Source of the DNA: Actinomadura alba
GTDB taxonomy: Bacteria > Actinomycetota > Actinomycetes > Streptosporangiales > Streptosporangiaceae
Assembly: GCF_014323705.1 (NCBI RefSeq)
Contig: NZ_JABVEC010000003.1
Location: 248,001 to 312,000, forward strand
Direction of reading: 5' to 3'
DNA length: 64,000 bases
The notes beneath the pieces were generated by a model that did not search any database, was not told the origin of the DNA, and was given only the letters and a program-made list of their open reading frames with translations. Positions 32,957 through 43,214 of this stretch are shown here, in pieces; the first letter of the stretch is position 1; each line of letters opens with the position of its first letter. The position numbers were made by a program, and so were the translations under genes.

Positions 32957-33838
32957 ATGCGCACTCGGCCGCTGTACGACTACGTCGCGCTCCTCGCCCG
33001 CCTAGGGGTCGGCATCGTCATCCTGGCGCACGGCTGGCAGAAGATCCAGGTCGGCATCACCGCCACGAGCCGGGACTTCGACAGGCTGCGCGTCCCCGCT
33101 CCGACGGCCACCGCCATCTACGCGACGTTCGTGGAACTTCTCGGCGGTGTCGCCCTCATCCTCGGACTCGCCCTACCGGTAGTGGGGCTGCTGCTGTTCG
33201 TGGACATGGTTGGCGCGTTCGTGTTCGTGCACGCCGACAACGGCGTCTTCCTGGTGAACGAGGGGTCCGTCGAGAACGGCTTCGAGCTGGTGCTCGTCCT
33301 CGCGGTGGCGAGCCTGCTGTTCGCGGCGGGCGGCGCGGGCCGCTTCACCGTCGACCGCCGGCTGTTCCCGCGCCGAACCGCCCCGCCTGCGCCGTCCTCC
33401 CCCGCCCCTGCCGACGTCCCCGCGCTTCCACCGGGCCGGGAGCCCGAGCCGCGACCGGAGTCCACCTCCGGCGGGACCTCTCGTAAGCTCTTCGGCCGGT
33501 CCCGGTCCGGCAGGGCCTCCGCCGGGGCATCGCGCGCAAAGGCGGAGAGCACGCATGAGACCTCGGGCGAGGCGCCGGAGAAGCCGGCGGATCCCACCGG
33601 TGACCGCGGCCGGGAGCCGGGGCGGGCGATCTCCGGGACGCCCGCCGACCCGTCCACGGGCGACCGCCCTGCCGCGGCGGACCCGGCAGGGCAGCCCCGG
33701 CTCGTCTCCAACATCGTCGAGGACGCGTCCAAGGACGTCCTCGTGGCGGGCCGCCGCAAGCGCCGCAGCACCAAGAAGCCCGCGGCCGGCAGCGGGCAGG
33801 CCGGCACCGAGCCGGCGAAGCCGCCCACCGAGGGCTGA
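32957..33838 (+). CDS. DoxX family membrane protein with long charged tail
   Basis: A 293-residue inner-membrane protein. The first 140 residues give four helices of the DoxX fold: LLARLGVGIVILAHGWQKI (the AHGWQK segment is the family hallmark), ATFVELLGGVALILGLALPV, LLLFVDMVGAFVFVH and FELVLVLAVASLLFAAGGAG. After residue 145 comes a 150-residue disordered tail rich in Pro, Arg, Glu and Ser, ending in basic RRKRRSTKKPAAG. DoxX proteins are linked to oxidative and thiol stress complexes in mycobacteria; the tail is atypical. ATG 32957 follows AAAGGGA. Confidence 0.88.
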   Translation: MRTRPLYDYVALLARLGVGIVILAHGWQKIQVGITATSRDFDRLRVPAPTATAIYATFVELLGGVALILGLALPVVGLLLFVDMVGAFVFVHADNGVFLVNEGSVENGFELVLVLAVASLLFAAGGAGRFTVDRRLFPRRTAPPAPSSPAPADVPALPPGREPEPRPESTSGGTSRKLFGRSRSGRASAGASRAKAESTHETSGEAPEKPADPTGDRGREPGRAISGTPADPSTGDRPAAADPAGQPRLVSNIVEDASKDVLVAGRRKRRSTKKPAAGSGQAGTEPAKPPTEG

Positions 33839-33870
33839 CCGCCGGCCGCTCCCTTCGCAACGGGGCGGGT

Positions 33871-34398
33871 TCAGGAGGGGGCGCCGAAGAGCGGCTCGAG
33901 CAGCCGGTGCGGCTGCCGTAGCGCGCGGCTCACCGGGTCGTCACGGGTGCCCGCACCTGGTCCGGGCCGCACCTCCACGTCCTGTGGGGGCACCGGATCC
34001 CCGCAGGAGGGGCACTCGCCGAAACGGCCGAGCGGCGTGCCGCAGTGCACGTGGGAGAAGACCCGGCTCGGCCCGGTGTCCGACAGGTGCCGCGCACCCC
34101 ACGAGGACAGCGCACGGAGGGCCGGCCACAGCTCACGGCCGATCTCGGTGAGGACGTACTCGTCGCGCGGCGGCGCGTGCTGGTAGCGCCGCTTGTCCAG
34201 GACGCCGGCCGCCGTGAGCGCCTGCAGCCGTTCGGCGAGGACGGCGCGCGGGATGTCGAGGTGAGCGAGGAAGTCGCTGTACCTGCGGACGCCGTAGAAC
34301 GCGTCACGTACGACGAGCAGCGTCCATCGCTCGCCCACGAGCTCGAGTGCCCGCGCCAGCGAGCAGTCCTGCCCTGCGTAGTCCTTGCCGAGCGCCAC
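33871..34398 (-). CDS. HxlR family transcriptional regulator
   Basis: A 175-residue regulator. The winged helix reads DCSLARALELVGERWTLLVV, then FYGVRRYSDFLAHLDIPRAVLAERLQAL and DEYVLTEIGREL, all standard for HxlR. The Cys in the CSLARAL segment is the redox or electrophile sensor in some relatives. The C-terminal extension has HCGTPLGRFGECPSCGDPV, a possible zinc knuckle beyond the usual 110-residue length. It is divergent from an MFS transporter, with two repeated motifs in the 85-base gap, so it probably controls that exporter. Confidence 0.93.
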   Translation of the reverse strand: MALGKDYAGQDCSLARALELVGERWTLLVVRDAFYGVRRYSDFLAHLDIPRAVLAERLQALTAAGVLDKRRYQHAPPRDEYVLTEIGRELWPALRALSSWGARHLSDTGPSRVFSHVHCGTPLGRFGECPSCGDPVPPQDVEVRPGPGAGTRDDPVSRALRQPHRLLEPLFGAPS

Positions 34399-34420
34399 AC
34401 GACGAGGCTACCCCAGTCGA

Positions 34421-34472
34421 TTCGTTGACCGAACCAACACTGCTACAGTCCCTGGAGTTCAGTGAACGAACC
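34421..34472. promoter_or_regulatory. MFS promoter with two HxlR-like operator repeats
   Basis: TTCGTT (34421-34426), 17 bases and TACAGT (34444-34449) form a plausible rightward promoter. TTCGTTGACCGAACC (34421-34435) and TTCAGTGAACGAACC (34458-34472) agree at 12 of 15 positions and flank the -10, one over the -35 and one at the transcript start. Confidence 0.5.
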
Positions 34473-34483
34473 TTGGAGGGGCC

Positions 34484-35866
34484 GTGGCGCAGACCGCGAT
34501 CGGAACGGGCGGGACCGTCACCGAGAGCCCGGAGGGACGCGGCACCACGACCCTGGTCGTGGTGTGCGCGGCGACGCTGCTGGTCCTGATGAACTACACC
34601 GCTCCGATGACCACGCTTCCCGAGATCTCGGCCGGCCTGGGCACGGGGGCGACCGGGCAGACCTGGATCCTCAACGGCATCGCGCTCGGGCTGGCGGCGC
34701 TGTTGCTGGTCGCGGGCAGCCTGGCCGACGACTACGGGCGCAAGCGCGTGTTCGTGGTCGGCGCCGGCGTGCTGGCGGTGGCCAGCGTGGTGTGCGCGGT
34801 CGCCACCGGCACGTTCGTCTTCGTCGCCGCGCGGGTGGTCCAGGGCACCGCGAGCGCCGCGCTGCTGGCGGCCGGGCTGGGCCTGATCGGGCACGCGTTC
34901 CCGGCCGGTGCGGAGCGGGTCCGCGCCACGGGCCTCTGGGGCGCCATGATCGGGCTGGGCATCGCCCTCGGGCCGGTGGTGACCGGTCTCGTGGCCGAGG
35001 CGGGCAGCTGGCGGGCCGGCTACTGGATCTTCGTCGGCGGCGCCGCGGCCATCGTCCTCGCCGGGCTGCGGCTGCCGGAGTCGCGAGCCGCCCGTACGCG
35101 GCGCCTGGACGTCGGCGGAGTGGTGACGCTCGGCCTCGGGCTGGCTGCTCTGCTCGGAGCCGTCACCGAAGGCCGGGCCGGCTGGGCCCGCCCGCAGGTG
35201 ACGCTGCTGTTCGCGGCGGCGGCCCTGCTGATCGCCGCCTTCGTGGCGGTGGAATGGCGGATCGCGCAGCCGATGCTCGACCTCGCGCTCTTCCGGCGGC
35301 CGCTGTTCCTCACCGCCACAGGCGGAGCCCTCGTCACCGGGCTCACCGTGATCGGCCCGATGAGCTACCTGCCGACCGTCCTGCAGCACACGCTGAAGCA
35401 GAGCCCGCTCACGAGCGCGGGAGTGTTCAGCATCTGGTCGGGCGCGTCCTTCGTCACCGCGCTGCAGGCCAGGAGGCTGCGCATGCGCGGCGACCACCAG
35501 CTCGCCCTCGGCCTCGCGCTCGCCGCCGCCGGAAACGTCGCGCTCCTCGGCCTCGCGACGCACCGTCCCTGGCCGCAGACCGCCGCCGGGCTGCTGGTCG
35601 CCGGGCTCGGCAGCGGGCTGGTCAACGCCGCGCTCGCCCGGCTCGCCGTCGAGAGCGTGCCCGCCGACCGCGTGAGCATGGGGTCGGGGGCCAACAACAC
35701 CGCCCGCTACATCGGGTCGTCACTCGGCGTCGCGATCGTTGTGGCGATCACGGGGGCCGCCGGCCTTGTGCACGGCACCGACATCGCGATCGCGACCGCC
35801 GCCGGCGGCGCTGCGCTCGGAGCGGCCGCCGCTCTGCTGTCGGGCCGGACACCGGCCGCCCGGTGA
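34484..35866 (+). CDS. MFS drug-efflux-type transporter
   Basis: A 460-residue transporter of the major facilitator superfamily, DHA2-like by sequence. Helix 1 is VVVCAATLLVLMNYTAPMTTLPEI (read in part). The inter-helix 2-3 loop has GSLADDYGRKRVFVVGA, the MFS motif A, and WGAMIGLGIALGPVVTGLV resembles antiporter motif C. Twelve to fourteen helices are evident. GTG 34484 has TTGGAGGGG upstream. Control by the divergent HxlR regulator is likely. The substrate is unknown. Confidence 0.92.
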   Translation: MAQTAIGTGGTVTESPEGRGTTTLVVVCAATLLVLMNYTAPMTTLPEISAGLGTGATGQTWILNGIALGLAALLLVAGSLADDYGRKRVFVVGAGVLAVASVVCAVATGTFVFVAARVVQGTASAALLAAGLGLIGHAFPAGAERVRATGLWGAMIGLGIALGPVVTGLVAEAGSWRAGYWIFVGGAAAIVLAGLRLPESRAARTRRLDVGGVVTLGLGLAALLGAVTEGRAGWARPQVTLLFAAAALLIAAFVAVEWRIAQPMLDLALFRRPLFLTATGGALVTGLTVIGPMSYLPTVLQHTLKQSPLTSAGVFSIWSGASFVTALQARRLRMRGDHQLALGLALAAAGNVALLGLATHRPWPQTAAGLLVAGLGSGLVNAALARLAVESVPADRVSMGSGANNTARYIGSSLGVAIVVAITGAAGLVHGTDIAIATAAGGAALGAAAALLSGRTPAAR

Positions 35867-35879
35867 CCGGATCCGAGCG

Positions 35880-36656
35880 TCAGCCGATCTGGATGGACCG
35901 CTTGGCCAGGCCGTACCAGAAGCCCTCGATGACCGTGCGCTGCGCTTCCTGATCGGCCTCGCCCGCGCCCAGGGTGACGAACAGCGGCGCGAAGTGCTCG
36001 GTGCGCGGATGGGCGATACGGCCGCTCGGCGCCTTGCGCTGGAAGTCGAGCAGGGCGTCGACGTCCCGGGCGGCCAGCGCCTCGCGACCCCAGGCGTCGA
36101 ACTCCTTCGACCAGCCGGGGGCCTGGTCGAAGGCCAGTGAGGGATCGAGGCCGCTCAGGTTGTGGGTGAAGAAACCGCTCCCCACGATGAGCACGCCCTC
36201 GTCGCGCAGCGGGGCGAGCCTGCGGCCCACCTCGTACAGACCCTGGGGGTCGAGGGTGGGCATGGAGATCTGCAGCACAGGTACATCCGCGCCGGGGAAC
36301 ATCTCGGCGAGCGGCACGTAGGCGCCGTGGTCGAGCCCTCGCCCCGGATCGTCGTGCACGGGCGTCTGCGCCGTCCGCAGCAGCTTGCGGACCTTGCCCG
36401 CCAGCTCGGGCGCACCCGGCGCGGGGTAGGTGACCTGGTAGTAGTGCTCGGGGAAGCCCCAGAAGTCGTAGACGAGCGGCACCGTGCGGGTCGCGCCCAG
36501 CGTCAGCGGCGCCTCCTCCCAGTGCGCGGACACCATCAGGACGGCCGCCGGCCGGGCCAGCTCGCCGCCCCAGTCGGCGAGCTGGCGGGTCCACAGCGTG
36601 TCGTCGGCCAGCGGCGGTGCCCCATGACTCAGATACAGCACGGGCGCTCGCGTCAT
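35880..36656 (-). CDS. DODA-type extradiol dioxygenase (YgiD-like, LigB superfamily)
   Basis: A 258-residue class III ring-cleavage dioxygenase family enzyme. Metal-ligand histidines appear in YLSHGAPPL near the N-terminus, VMVSAHWEEAP, and RGLDHGAYVPLAEMFP, and a further His in GSGFFTHNLSGL. VYDFWGFPEHYYQVTYPAPG is a strong family signature. E. coli YgiD cleaves L-DOPA; the natural substrate here is unknown. ATG 36656 fits the conserved start; 16 upstream in-frame codons overlap a palindromic operator-like site and are not likely translated. It is convergent with the MFS gene, with 13 bases between the stops. Confidence 0.92.
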   Translation of the reverse strand: MTRAPVLYLSHGAPPLADDTLWTRQLADWGGELARPAAVLMVSAHWEEAPLTLGATRTVPLVYDFWGFPEHYYQVTYPAPGAPELAGKVRKLLRTAQTPVHDDPGRGLDHGAYVPLAEMFPGADVPVLQISMPTLDPQGLYEVGRRLAPLRDEGVLIVGSGFFTHNLSGLDPSLAFDQAPGWSKEFDAWGREALAARDVDALLDFQRKAPSGRIAHPRTEHFAPLFVTLGAGEADQEAQRTVIEGFWYGLAKRSIQIG

Positions 36657-36667
36657 AGCAACGGTCC

Positions 36668-36721
36668 TTGAAGCTTCAACTTCATACCGTCGACTGTAGG
36701 TCAAAGTGCTTGAGAGTTCAA
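36668..36721 (-). promoter_or_regulatory. Two TTGAA-type palindromes upstream of the dioxygenase
   Basis: TTGAAGCTTCAA (36668-36679) is a perfect 12-bp palindrome; TTGAGAGTTCAA (36710-36721) is a relative with the same outer halves. Centres are 42 bases apart, four helical turns, suggesting cooperative binding of a MarR-like dimer. No regulator gene is adjacent. Confidence 0.5.
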
Positions 36722-36749
36722 TGACTTGTCCCTGCCCATGCCCTTGCCC

Positions 36750-36806
36750 GCCGTACTGCGGGCGGACGGCACCGGTGCGGCGGCCGGCGTCCGCCCGCGG
36801 TACGGC
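36750..36806 (-). terminator. Terminator after the SelA-like PLP gene
   Basis: A 19-bp stem with one wobble pair (GCCGTACTGCGGGCGGACG against CGTCCGCCCGCGGTACGGC) lies four bases beyond the stop codon. Confidence 0.8.
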
Positions 36807-36809
36807 ACG

Positions 36810-38078
36810 TCAGGCCTGAGCCCCGTGCAGAAGGCGGCGGGTGGCCGCCGGATCGGTGACGACTGCGGCGGCCTCGTCCAGCGCGCCGTCGACCGCCGCG
36901 GCGAACGCCTCCGGGCCGCCGATGGCGCTGATGACCCGGGCCGGCAGGAATTTGATGAGTAGCGCGGCCGTACCGGGCGGCATGCCCGCGAAGTGCACGG
37001 TGAGAAGCCCGTGGTCGCGCAGCAGGATCATCGACAGGGCGGCGGTCGCCTCGATCGCGGCCAGCTCCAGGCTCTGCGCCCCGGCCCGGCGCGCGAGCTC
37101 GTCGCGGACACCCTCACCGGGCAGCCGGGTGATGAACGGAGTGTGCTCCACCCAGTCGCCGAGCCGCTCGCGCAGCGCCTCCCCGACCTCGCGGGTGGAT
37201 GCGACCAGCTCGCGTACCAGTTCCGGCCGGTAGCCCTCCAGGCTGCGGACCACCGCCGGGTAGAGCATCGGCCGGCACTCGGTTCCGAGCTCGAACGCCC
37301 GCGCCCGCGCCTTGGCGACGAGATCGGTCCGGCCACCGAGCAGGCCGACACGGGGACCGGCCAGCCCGTACTTGTCCATGCCCGTCGCCCCGAGGTCGGC
37401 GCCGAGTTCGAGGGTGCGCGGCTGACCCAGCACGGCGGGACCGACCCGGGCGCCGCCCGCGTCGTCGACGATCACGATGGCGCCACGCGCGTGCGCCAGC
37501 TCGACGGCCCGGTTCAGCTCCTTCTCGGGCAGCGCCTCATAGGTGACCGCGAGCCGGGTGAGCACGACCACCGGCACGTCGCCGTGCTCGTCGCCGTGCT
37601 CGTCCAGTGCCCGCTCGAAGGCGTCGGCGCCCACCGTGTCGACCAGCACGCCACCCGCGTCGCGTACCCCGCGGACCACGGCCGGATGACTGTAACTGGG
37701 CGAGACGCCCACCACGGTCGTACCGGGACGCACGGTGATCTGGAAGGCGGCGTACAGCGCGGCCGTGAGGCGGTTGGTGACGAAGACGTCATGGCGGTCC
37801 GGCGTCCCGCCGAGGTGCCCGAGCCCGAGCTCGCGCACTTTCTCGGCGCACAGCGCACCCGCCCATTCGTCGTCGAGGAGCCACGGGTCGACGTCGGCCG
37901 GCAACGGCAGGCCCCGCTCCAGCCCGCTGGCGTTGTGCAGCGGCAGCCCGGCCGCACGCCGCCGCTGGATGTGCCGCCAGGCCTCCGCCAGCTTGTCGAG
38001 GTGCGCCTGGGTGTCGGCGAGGATCGCCCCGGGCGGGTACGGCAGCCCGTCTGTACGGCTCGGGTCTGTGTCGGTCAC
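36810..38078 (-). CDS. PLP-dependent aminotransferase-fold enzyme (SelA-like)
   Basis: A 422-residue fold-type I PLP enzyme. VIVDDAGGARVGPAV carries the aspartate that pairs with the pyridine nitrogen, and GATGMDKYGLAGPRVGLLGG carries the probable Schiff-base lysine (DKYGL), a layout like selenocysteine synthase-like and DgaE-like proteins rather than classic aminotransferases. The N-terminal part has LHNASGLERGLPLP and FVTNRLTAALYAAF. GTG 38078 follows GGAGG. A divergent LysR gene shares the 99-base promoter region and probably controls it. The reaction is unknown. Confidence 0.8.
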   Translation of the reverse strand: MTDTDPSRTDGLPYPPGAILADTQAHLDKLAEAWRHIQRRRAAGLPLHNASGLERGLPLPADVDPWLLDDEWAGALCAEKVRELGLGHLGGTPDRHDVFVTNRLTAALYAAFQITVRPGTTVVGVSPSYSHPAVVRGVRDAGGVLVDTVGADAFERALDEHGDEHGDVPVVVLTRLAVTYEALPEKELNRAVELAHARGAIVIVDDAGGARVGPAVLGQPRTLELGADLGATGMDKYGLAGPRVGLLGGRTDLVAKARARAFELGTECRPMLYPAVVRSLEGYRPELVRELVASTREVGEALRERLGDWVEHTPFITRLPGEGVRDELARRAGAQSLELAAIEATAALSMILLRDHGLLTVHFAGMPPGTAALLIKFLPARVISAIGGPEAFAAAVDGALDEAAAVVTDPAATRRLLHGAQA

Positions 38079-38167
38079 GGCGCCTCCATTGATGGTGCGT
38101 GGACCTCCAGCAGATCAGGACGGTCAGGACCGGACAAGCTCAACTTTCTGCCGTGAACTGTTCGATA

Positions 38168-38177
38168 TGGTGCACCA
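38168..38177. promoter_or_regulatory. Palindrome abutting the lysR start
   Basis: TGGTGCACCA is a perfect 10-bp palindrome ending one base before the ATG. A related ATTGATGGTGC occurs near the other gene's start at about 38090. This is suggestive of LysR autoregulation. Confidence 0.35.
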
Positions 38178-39089
38178 ATGCTGTCCGTACCCGCCCTGCG
38201 GCTGCTGCACGAGCTGCGGCTGCGGGGAACGCTGACGGCCGCCGCCGAGGCGTTGTTCCTCAGCCGGTCGGCGGCCAGCCACCAGCTTGCGACGCTCCAG
38301 CGGGCGGCCGGGACGCCGCTGACCGAACGGGTCGGGCGCACGCTGCGCCTGACCGAGGCCGGAGTCGAGCTCGCGATCCGCGCCGAACGCGTGCTGCGCG
38401 AGATCGAGGAGGCGGGCGCCGCCATGGAGCGGCTGCACGGGACGCTGTCGGGCACGATCCGGGTCGGCCTGGTACAGACCATGGCGATCCACGTGCTCCC
38501 GCGCGTCCTCGTCGAGCTGCGGGAGGAGCACCCGCTACTGCGGGTCGAGGGCCGCAGCCTCACCACCGAGGACGCGCTCGTCGCGGTGTCGTCCGGCGAG
38601 ATCGACCTCGCGGTCGTGCCCTCGTACGACACCACGCCGTTGCGCGTCTCCGGTGGCCTGCGCCAAGAGGCGCTGTTCCGCGACCCCGTGCGGCTCGCGG
38701 TGCCCGCGGCTCACCCGCTGGCCGGCCGGCCGGGGCCGGTCCGGATCGGCGACCTCGCGACCGAACGCTGGATCGCGGGCGACCGCGGCACCTACTTCGG
38801 GCAGCTGGTGCCCTCGCTGTGCCGCCAGGCCGGGTTCACCCCCGACATCGTGCACCGCAGCGGTGACTACGCCGTCGTCGCCGCCCTGGTCGCAGCGGAC
38901 CACTGCGTCGCCCTCATCCCGGCCTCGAGCGACGTGGACCGGTGGCCGAACGTCACGACGCTCGAGCCGGCGGCCGACGGCGTGGGACGCGACGTGGTCG
39001 CGCTCCTGCGCGCCGGCAGCCGGGACCGCCCGGCGGTCCAGGCGGTGCTACGCGTGCTCAGGCGGCGTGAGCGCGCAGAGCCGCGATGA
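38178..39089 (+). CDS. LysR family transcriptional regulator
   Basis: A 303-residue regulator. The N-terminal helix-turn-helix reads LLHELRLRGTLTAAAEALFLSRSAASHQLATLQ, and RTLRLTEAGVELAIRAERVL is the linker helix. The remaining 210 residues form the periplasmic-binding-like effector domain (SGTIRVGLVQTMAIHVLPRVL, VPAAHPLAG). No Shine-Dalgarno sequence is visible and a palindrome directly touches the ATG, so the message may be leaderless. Its 3' end overlaps the convergent merR gene by 32 bases. The divergent SelA-like gene is the probable target. Confidence 0.93.
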   Translation: MLSVPALRLLHELRLRGTLTAAAEALFLSRSAASHQLATLQRAAGTPLTERVGRTLRLTEAGVELAIRAERVLREIEEAGAAMERLHGTLSGTIRVGLVQTMAIHVLPRVLVELREEHPLLRVEGRSLTTEDALVAVSSGEIDLAVVPSYDTTPLRVSGGLRQEALFRDPVRLAVPAAHPLAGRPGPVRIGDLATERWIAGDRGTYFGQLVPSLCRQAGFTPDIVHRSGDYAVVAALVAADHCVALIPASSDVDRWPNVTTLEPAADGVGRDVVALLRAGSRDRPAVQAVLRVLRRRERAEPR

Positions 39090-39969
39090 GCCATTCGAAG
39101 CAGGGCACGGCCGCCGGTTGCGGGACGCGCCCGTTGAGGATCGACAACAGCTGCCAGTACCGCTCCACCCGGGCGTCGGTGAACGTCTCCAGCTGCTCCA
39201 GCATGCGGGCCCGCTGCTCGGCGGGCATGTCCGCGGTCACGATCCGGCGCAGTACGGCCTGCCCTTCGGCCGAACCGGGCGCGATCCCGCTCGCGAGCGC
39301 CGGGCCCGCGTGCTCAACGACCGAGTGGTGGTCGAGCCCGAACTCGAGCTCATCGGCCCCGTCGCCGGCGACCGCCATCTCCCTGACCCGCCGCCGGAAG
39401 TCCTCGTCTCCGACGAGCTCGGCCAGCTCGACCCACGCGTCGACCTGCTCGGGCGCGGGGTCGTCGGGCAGGTCGGCGGGCAGCTGCCGCATGCTGCGGG
39501 CGATGCCCATCGCCGGAGCCTCCGGGTCGATCCCCTCGGCGATCCCGTCGACGAACTCGTCGATGATCTGCTGCCGCTCCTCGGCGGACAGCCTGGCCAG
39601 CCTGTTCATCAGTTGTGCCTCCTCCATCGTGCTGCCGCGCTTGGCGACCGTCCTGAGAACGGCGCGGCGCAGCCGCAGGGTTCGTATCTCCGCGTCCAGT
39701 GCCGTGACGTGCGTCTCGGCCACCTCGGCGAGCGTGGTGGCCCGGGACAGGACCTCCCGTACGGCGTCGAGACCCAGCCCGAGGTCACGGAGCGTCCGTA
39801 CGAGGTCGAGACGGGCCACCGCCTCGGCGTCGTAGAGGCGGTAACCGGCCGCCGATCGCGCGCTGGCCGGCACCAGGCCGGCGTCCGACCAGAAGCGGAT
39901 CGTCCGCGCGGACACGCCGGTGCGGCGGGCCAGCCGCCCGATGGTGAAGAGCTCCGCGCTTTCGGTCAT
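39058..39969 (-). CDS. MerR family transcriptional regulator
   Basis: A 303-residue regulator. Helix-turn-helix: FTIGRLARRTGVSARTIRFW followed by the wing AAGYRLYDAEAVARL. A dimerisation helix (residues about 80-115) leads to a 190-residue C-terminal helical domain without metal-binding cysteines, so a small-molecule or stress signal is more likely than a metal. The ATG at 39969 starts the conserved domain. The overlap with the lysR 3' end on the opposite strand means the two messages could pair. No obvious target gene is divergent except the exonuclease gene to the right. Confidence 0.92.
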   Translation of the reverse strand: MTESAELFTIGRLARRTGVSARTIRFWSDAGLVPASARSAAGYRLYDAEAVARLDLVRTLRDLGLGLDAVREVLSRATTLAEVAETHVTALDAEIRTLRLRRAVLRTVAKRGSTMEEAQLMNRLARLSAEERQQIIDEFVDGIAEGIDPEAPAMGIARSMRQLPADLPDDPAPEQVDAWVELAELVGDEDFRRRVREMAVAGDGADELEFGLDHHSVVEHAGPALASGIAPGSAEGQAVLRRIVTADMPAEQRARMLEQLETFTDARVERYWQLLSILNGRVPQPAAVPCFEWLIAALRAHAA

Positions 39970-40058
39970 GGGCACGACTGTGCACCTTCCAGTAGGTGGA
40001 ACCTCAAACCGGTCAACGAGGCCGGGCGACCGGGCGCGCGCCACGGGCCTTGGCGCCG

Positions 40059-40090
40059 GTGTCCGGAAGCGCGAGTGTCCGGAAGCGCGA
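40059..40090 (+). repeat. Perfect 16-bp tandem duplication
   Basis: GTGTCCGGAAGCGCGA occurs twice head to tail in the gap between merR and the exonuclease gene. Confidence 0.9.
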
Positions 40091-40173
40091 GATCACCCAT
40101 CCGGCCCGGCGGTACCGGCGAGCGCGGCGAAAATGAGCGGCGCGGCGGAGCAGCGATCATTAGCGTGTCCGCC

Positions 40174-40797
40174 ATGGAGCCGTACGGACGCTTCCTCAAC
40201 GTCGTCGATGTGGAAGCCACCTGCTGGCCGGGCGCGCCGCCCGCGGGTCAGGTCAGCGAGATCATCGAGATCGGTCTCTGCGTCGTGGACCTGGCGTCCC
40301 GGGAACGGGTCTCGCGCCACCGGGTGCTGGTCCGGCCGGCCCGCTCCACGGTCGGCGAGTTCTGCACCGAGCTCACCGGGCTGACCCAGGACGAGGTCGA
40401 CGGAGGCGTCGGCTTCCGCGAGGCGTGCCGGATCCTAGAACGCGATCACTACTCGCGTCATCGCGCCTGGGCGAGCTGGGGCGACTACGACCGCCGCCAG
40501 TTCGAGCGCCAGTGCGGCGCCGGTGGCGCCCGTTACCCCTTCGGCTCCCGGCACACCAACGCCAAGAAGACGTTCTCCGAGGTGTACGGGCTGTCTCGCC
40601 GGCTCGGTATGAAAGGGGCGCTCGCGCATGCGGGGCTTCCCCTGGAGGGACGCCACCACAGCGGGGTCGACGACGCCTGGAACATCGCGGCCCTCGTGCT
40701 CGAGATGGCCGCCCGGCTGGAGGGGCAGCCGGGCAACCCCTGGACCACGGCGATGTCGATCAAGGATCAGAGCACCCCCACACACCACGATCCTTGA
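40174..40797 (+). CDS. DEDDh 3'-5' exonuclease (KapD/ERI1-like)
   Basis: A 207-residue exonuclease of the RNase T/DnaQ superfamily. Exo I is NVVDVEATCW (D-x-E), Exo II is WASWGDYDRRQFERQC, and Exo III is GRHHSGVDDAWNIAALV, with the H-x(4)-D typical of the DEDDh subgroup. ALAHAGLPLEGRHHSGVDDA is close to KapD and ERI1 relatives, which trim RNA 3' ends. ATG 40174 begins the conserved domain; upstream frame codons lack conservation. It converges on gdhA with 25 bases between them. Substrate (RNA or DNA) is uncertain. Confidence 0.9.
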   Translation: MEPYGRFLNVVDVEATCWPGAPPAGQVSEIIEIGLCVVDLASRERVSRHRVLVRPARSTVGEFCTELTGLTQDEVDGGVGFREACRILERDHYSRHRAWASWGDYDRRQFERQCGAGGARYPFGSRHTNAKKTFSEVYGLSRRLGMKGALAHAGLPLEGRHHSGVDDAWNIAALVLEMAARLEGQPGNPWTTAMSIKDQSTPTHHDP

Positions 40798-40822
40798 TCG
40801 ACACCGTTACCCGGCACCGTTC

Positions 40823-42647
<1,825 letters not shown>

Positions 42648-43136
42648 ATGACCACGAGTGCGCCCACGCGAACCGTCGCCGACCTGTCCTATCTGCTCAC
42701 GCATGCCGGCCATGTGCTGTCCACCCAGATGACGGCGGCGTTCAGCGAGCTCGGGATCACGCCGCGCGGGTACTGCGTGCTGTTCCACGCCCTCGAGGCG
42801 GAGCGCACCCAGATCGAGCTGGCCGAGATCTCCGACCTGGACAAGACCACGATGGTGGTGACGGTCGACCAGCTGGAGAAGGCGGGGCTCGCGGAGCGCC
42901 GGCCGTCGAGCACCGACCGCCGGGCCCGGATCATCTCGGTCACCGAAGAGGGCGCGCGGGTCGTCGAGGCGGGCACCCGGATCGGCGACCGCGTACACCG
43001 CGACGTACTCGAGGCGCTTCCGGAGCAGCATCGCGAGGTGTTCGTCGACGCGCTGACCCGGCTGGCCGAGGGGCACCTGTCCACGCCGGCGGAGTCGCCG
43101 CGGCCGGTACGGCGGGCACGACAGAAGAGAATTTAG
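42648..43136 (+). CDS. MarR family transcriptional regulator
   Basis: A 162-residue regulator. The winged helix contains FSELGITPRGYCVLFHAL, IELAEISDLDKTTMVVTVDQLEKAGL and RRPSSTDRRARIISVTEEG, with the D-x-R wing typical of MarR. It lies 78 bases before a drug-efflux MFS gene on the same strand, the classic MarR-exporter arrangement. An inverted repeat covers its own promoter and another, TAACA-8-TGTTA (43157-43174), precedes the exporter. The last 12 residues are strongly basic. Confidence 0.94.
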   Translation: MTTSAPTRTVADLSYLLTHAGHVLSTQMTAAFSELGITPRGYCVLFHALEAERTQIELAEISDLDKTTMVVTVDQLEKAGLAERRPSSTDRRARIISVTEEGARVVEAGTRIGDRVHRDVLEALPEQHREVFVDALTRLAEGHLSTPAESPRPVRRARQKRI

Positions 43137-43214
43137 ATCCACAGCGGATCGTCTATAACAAAATCATCTGTTACGGTCTCTCCTGTGACGCTTCGTCGAC
43201 CAGGAGAGGACGCC

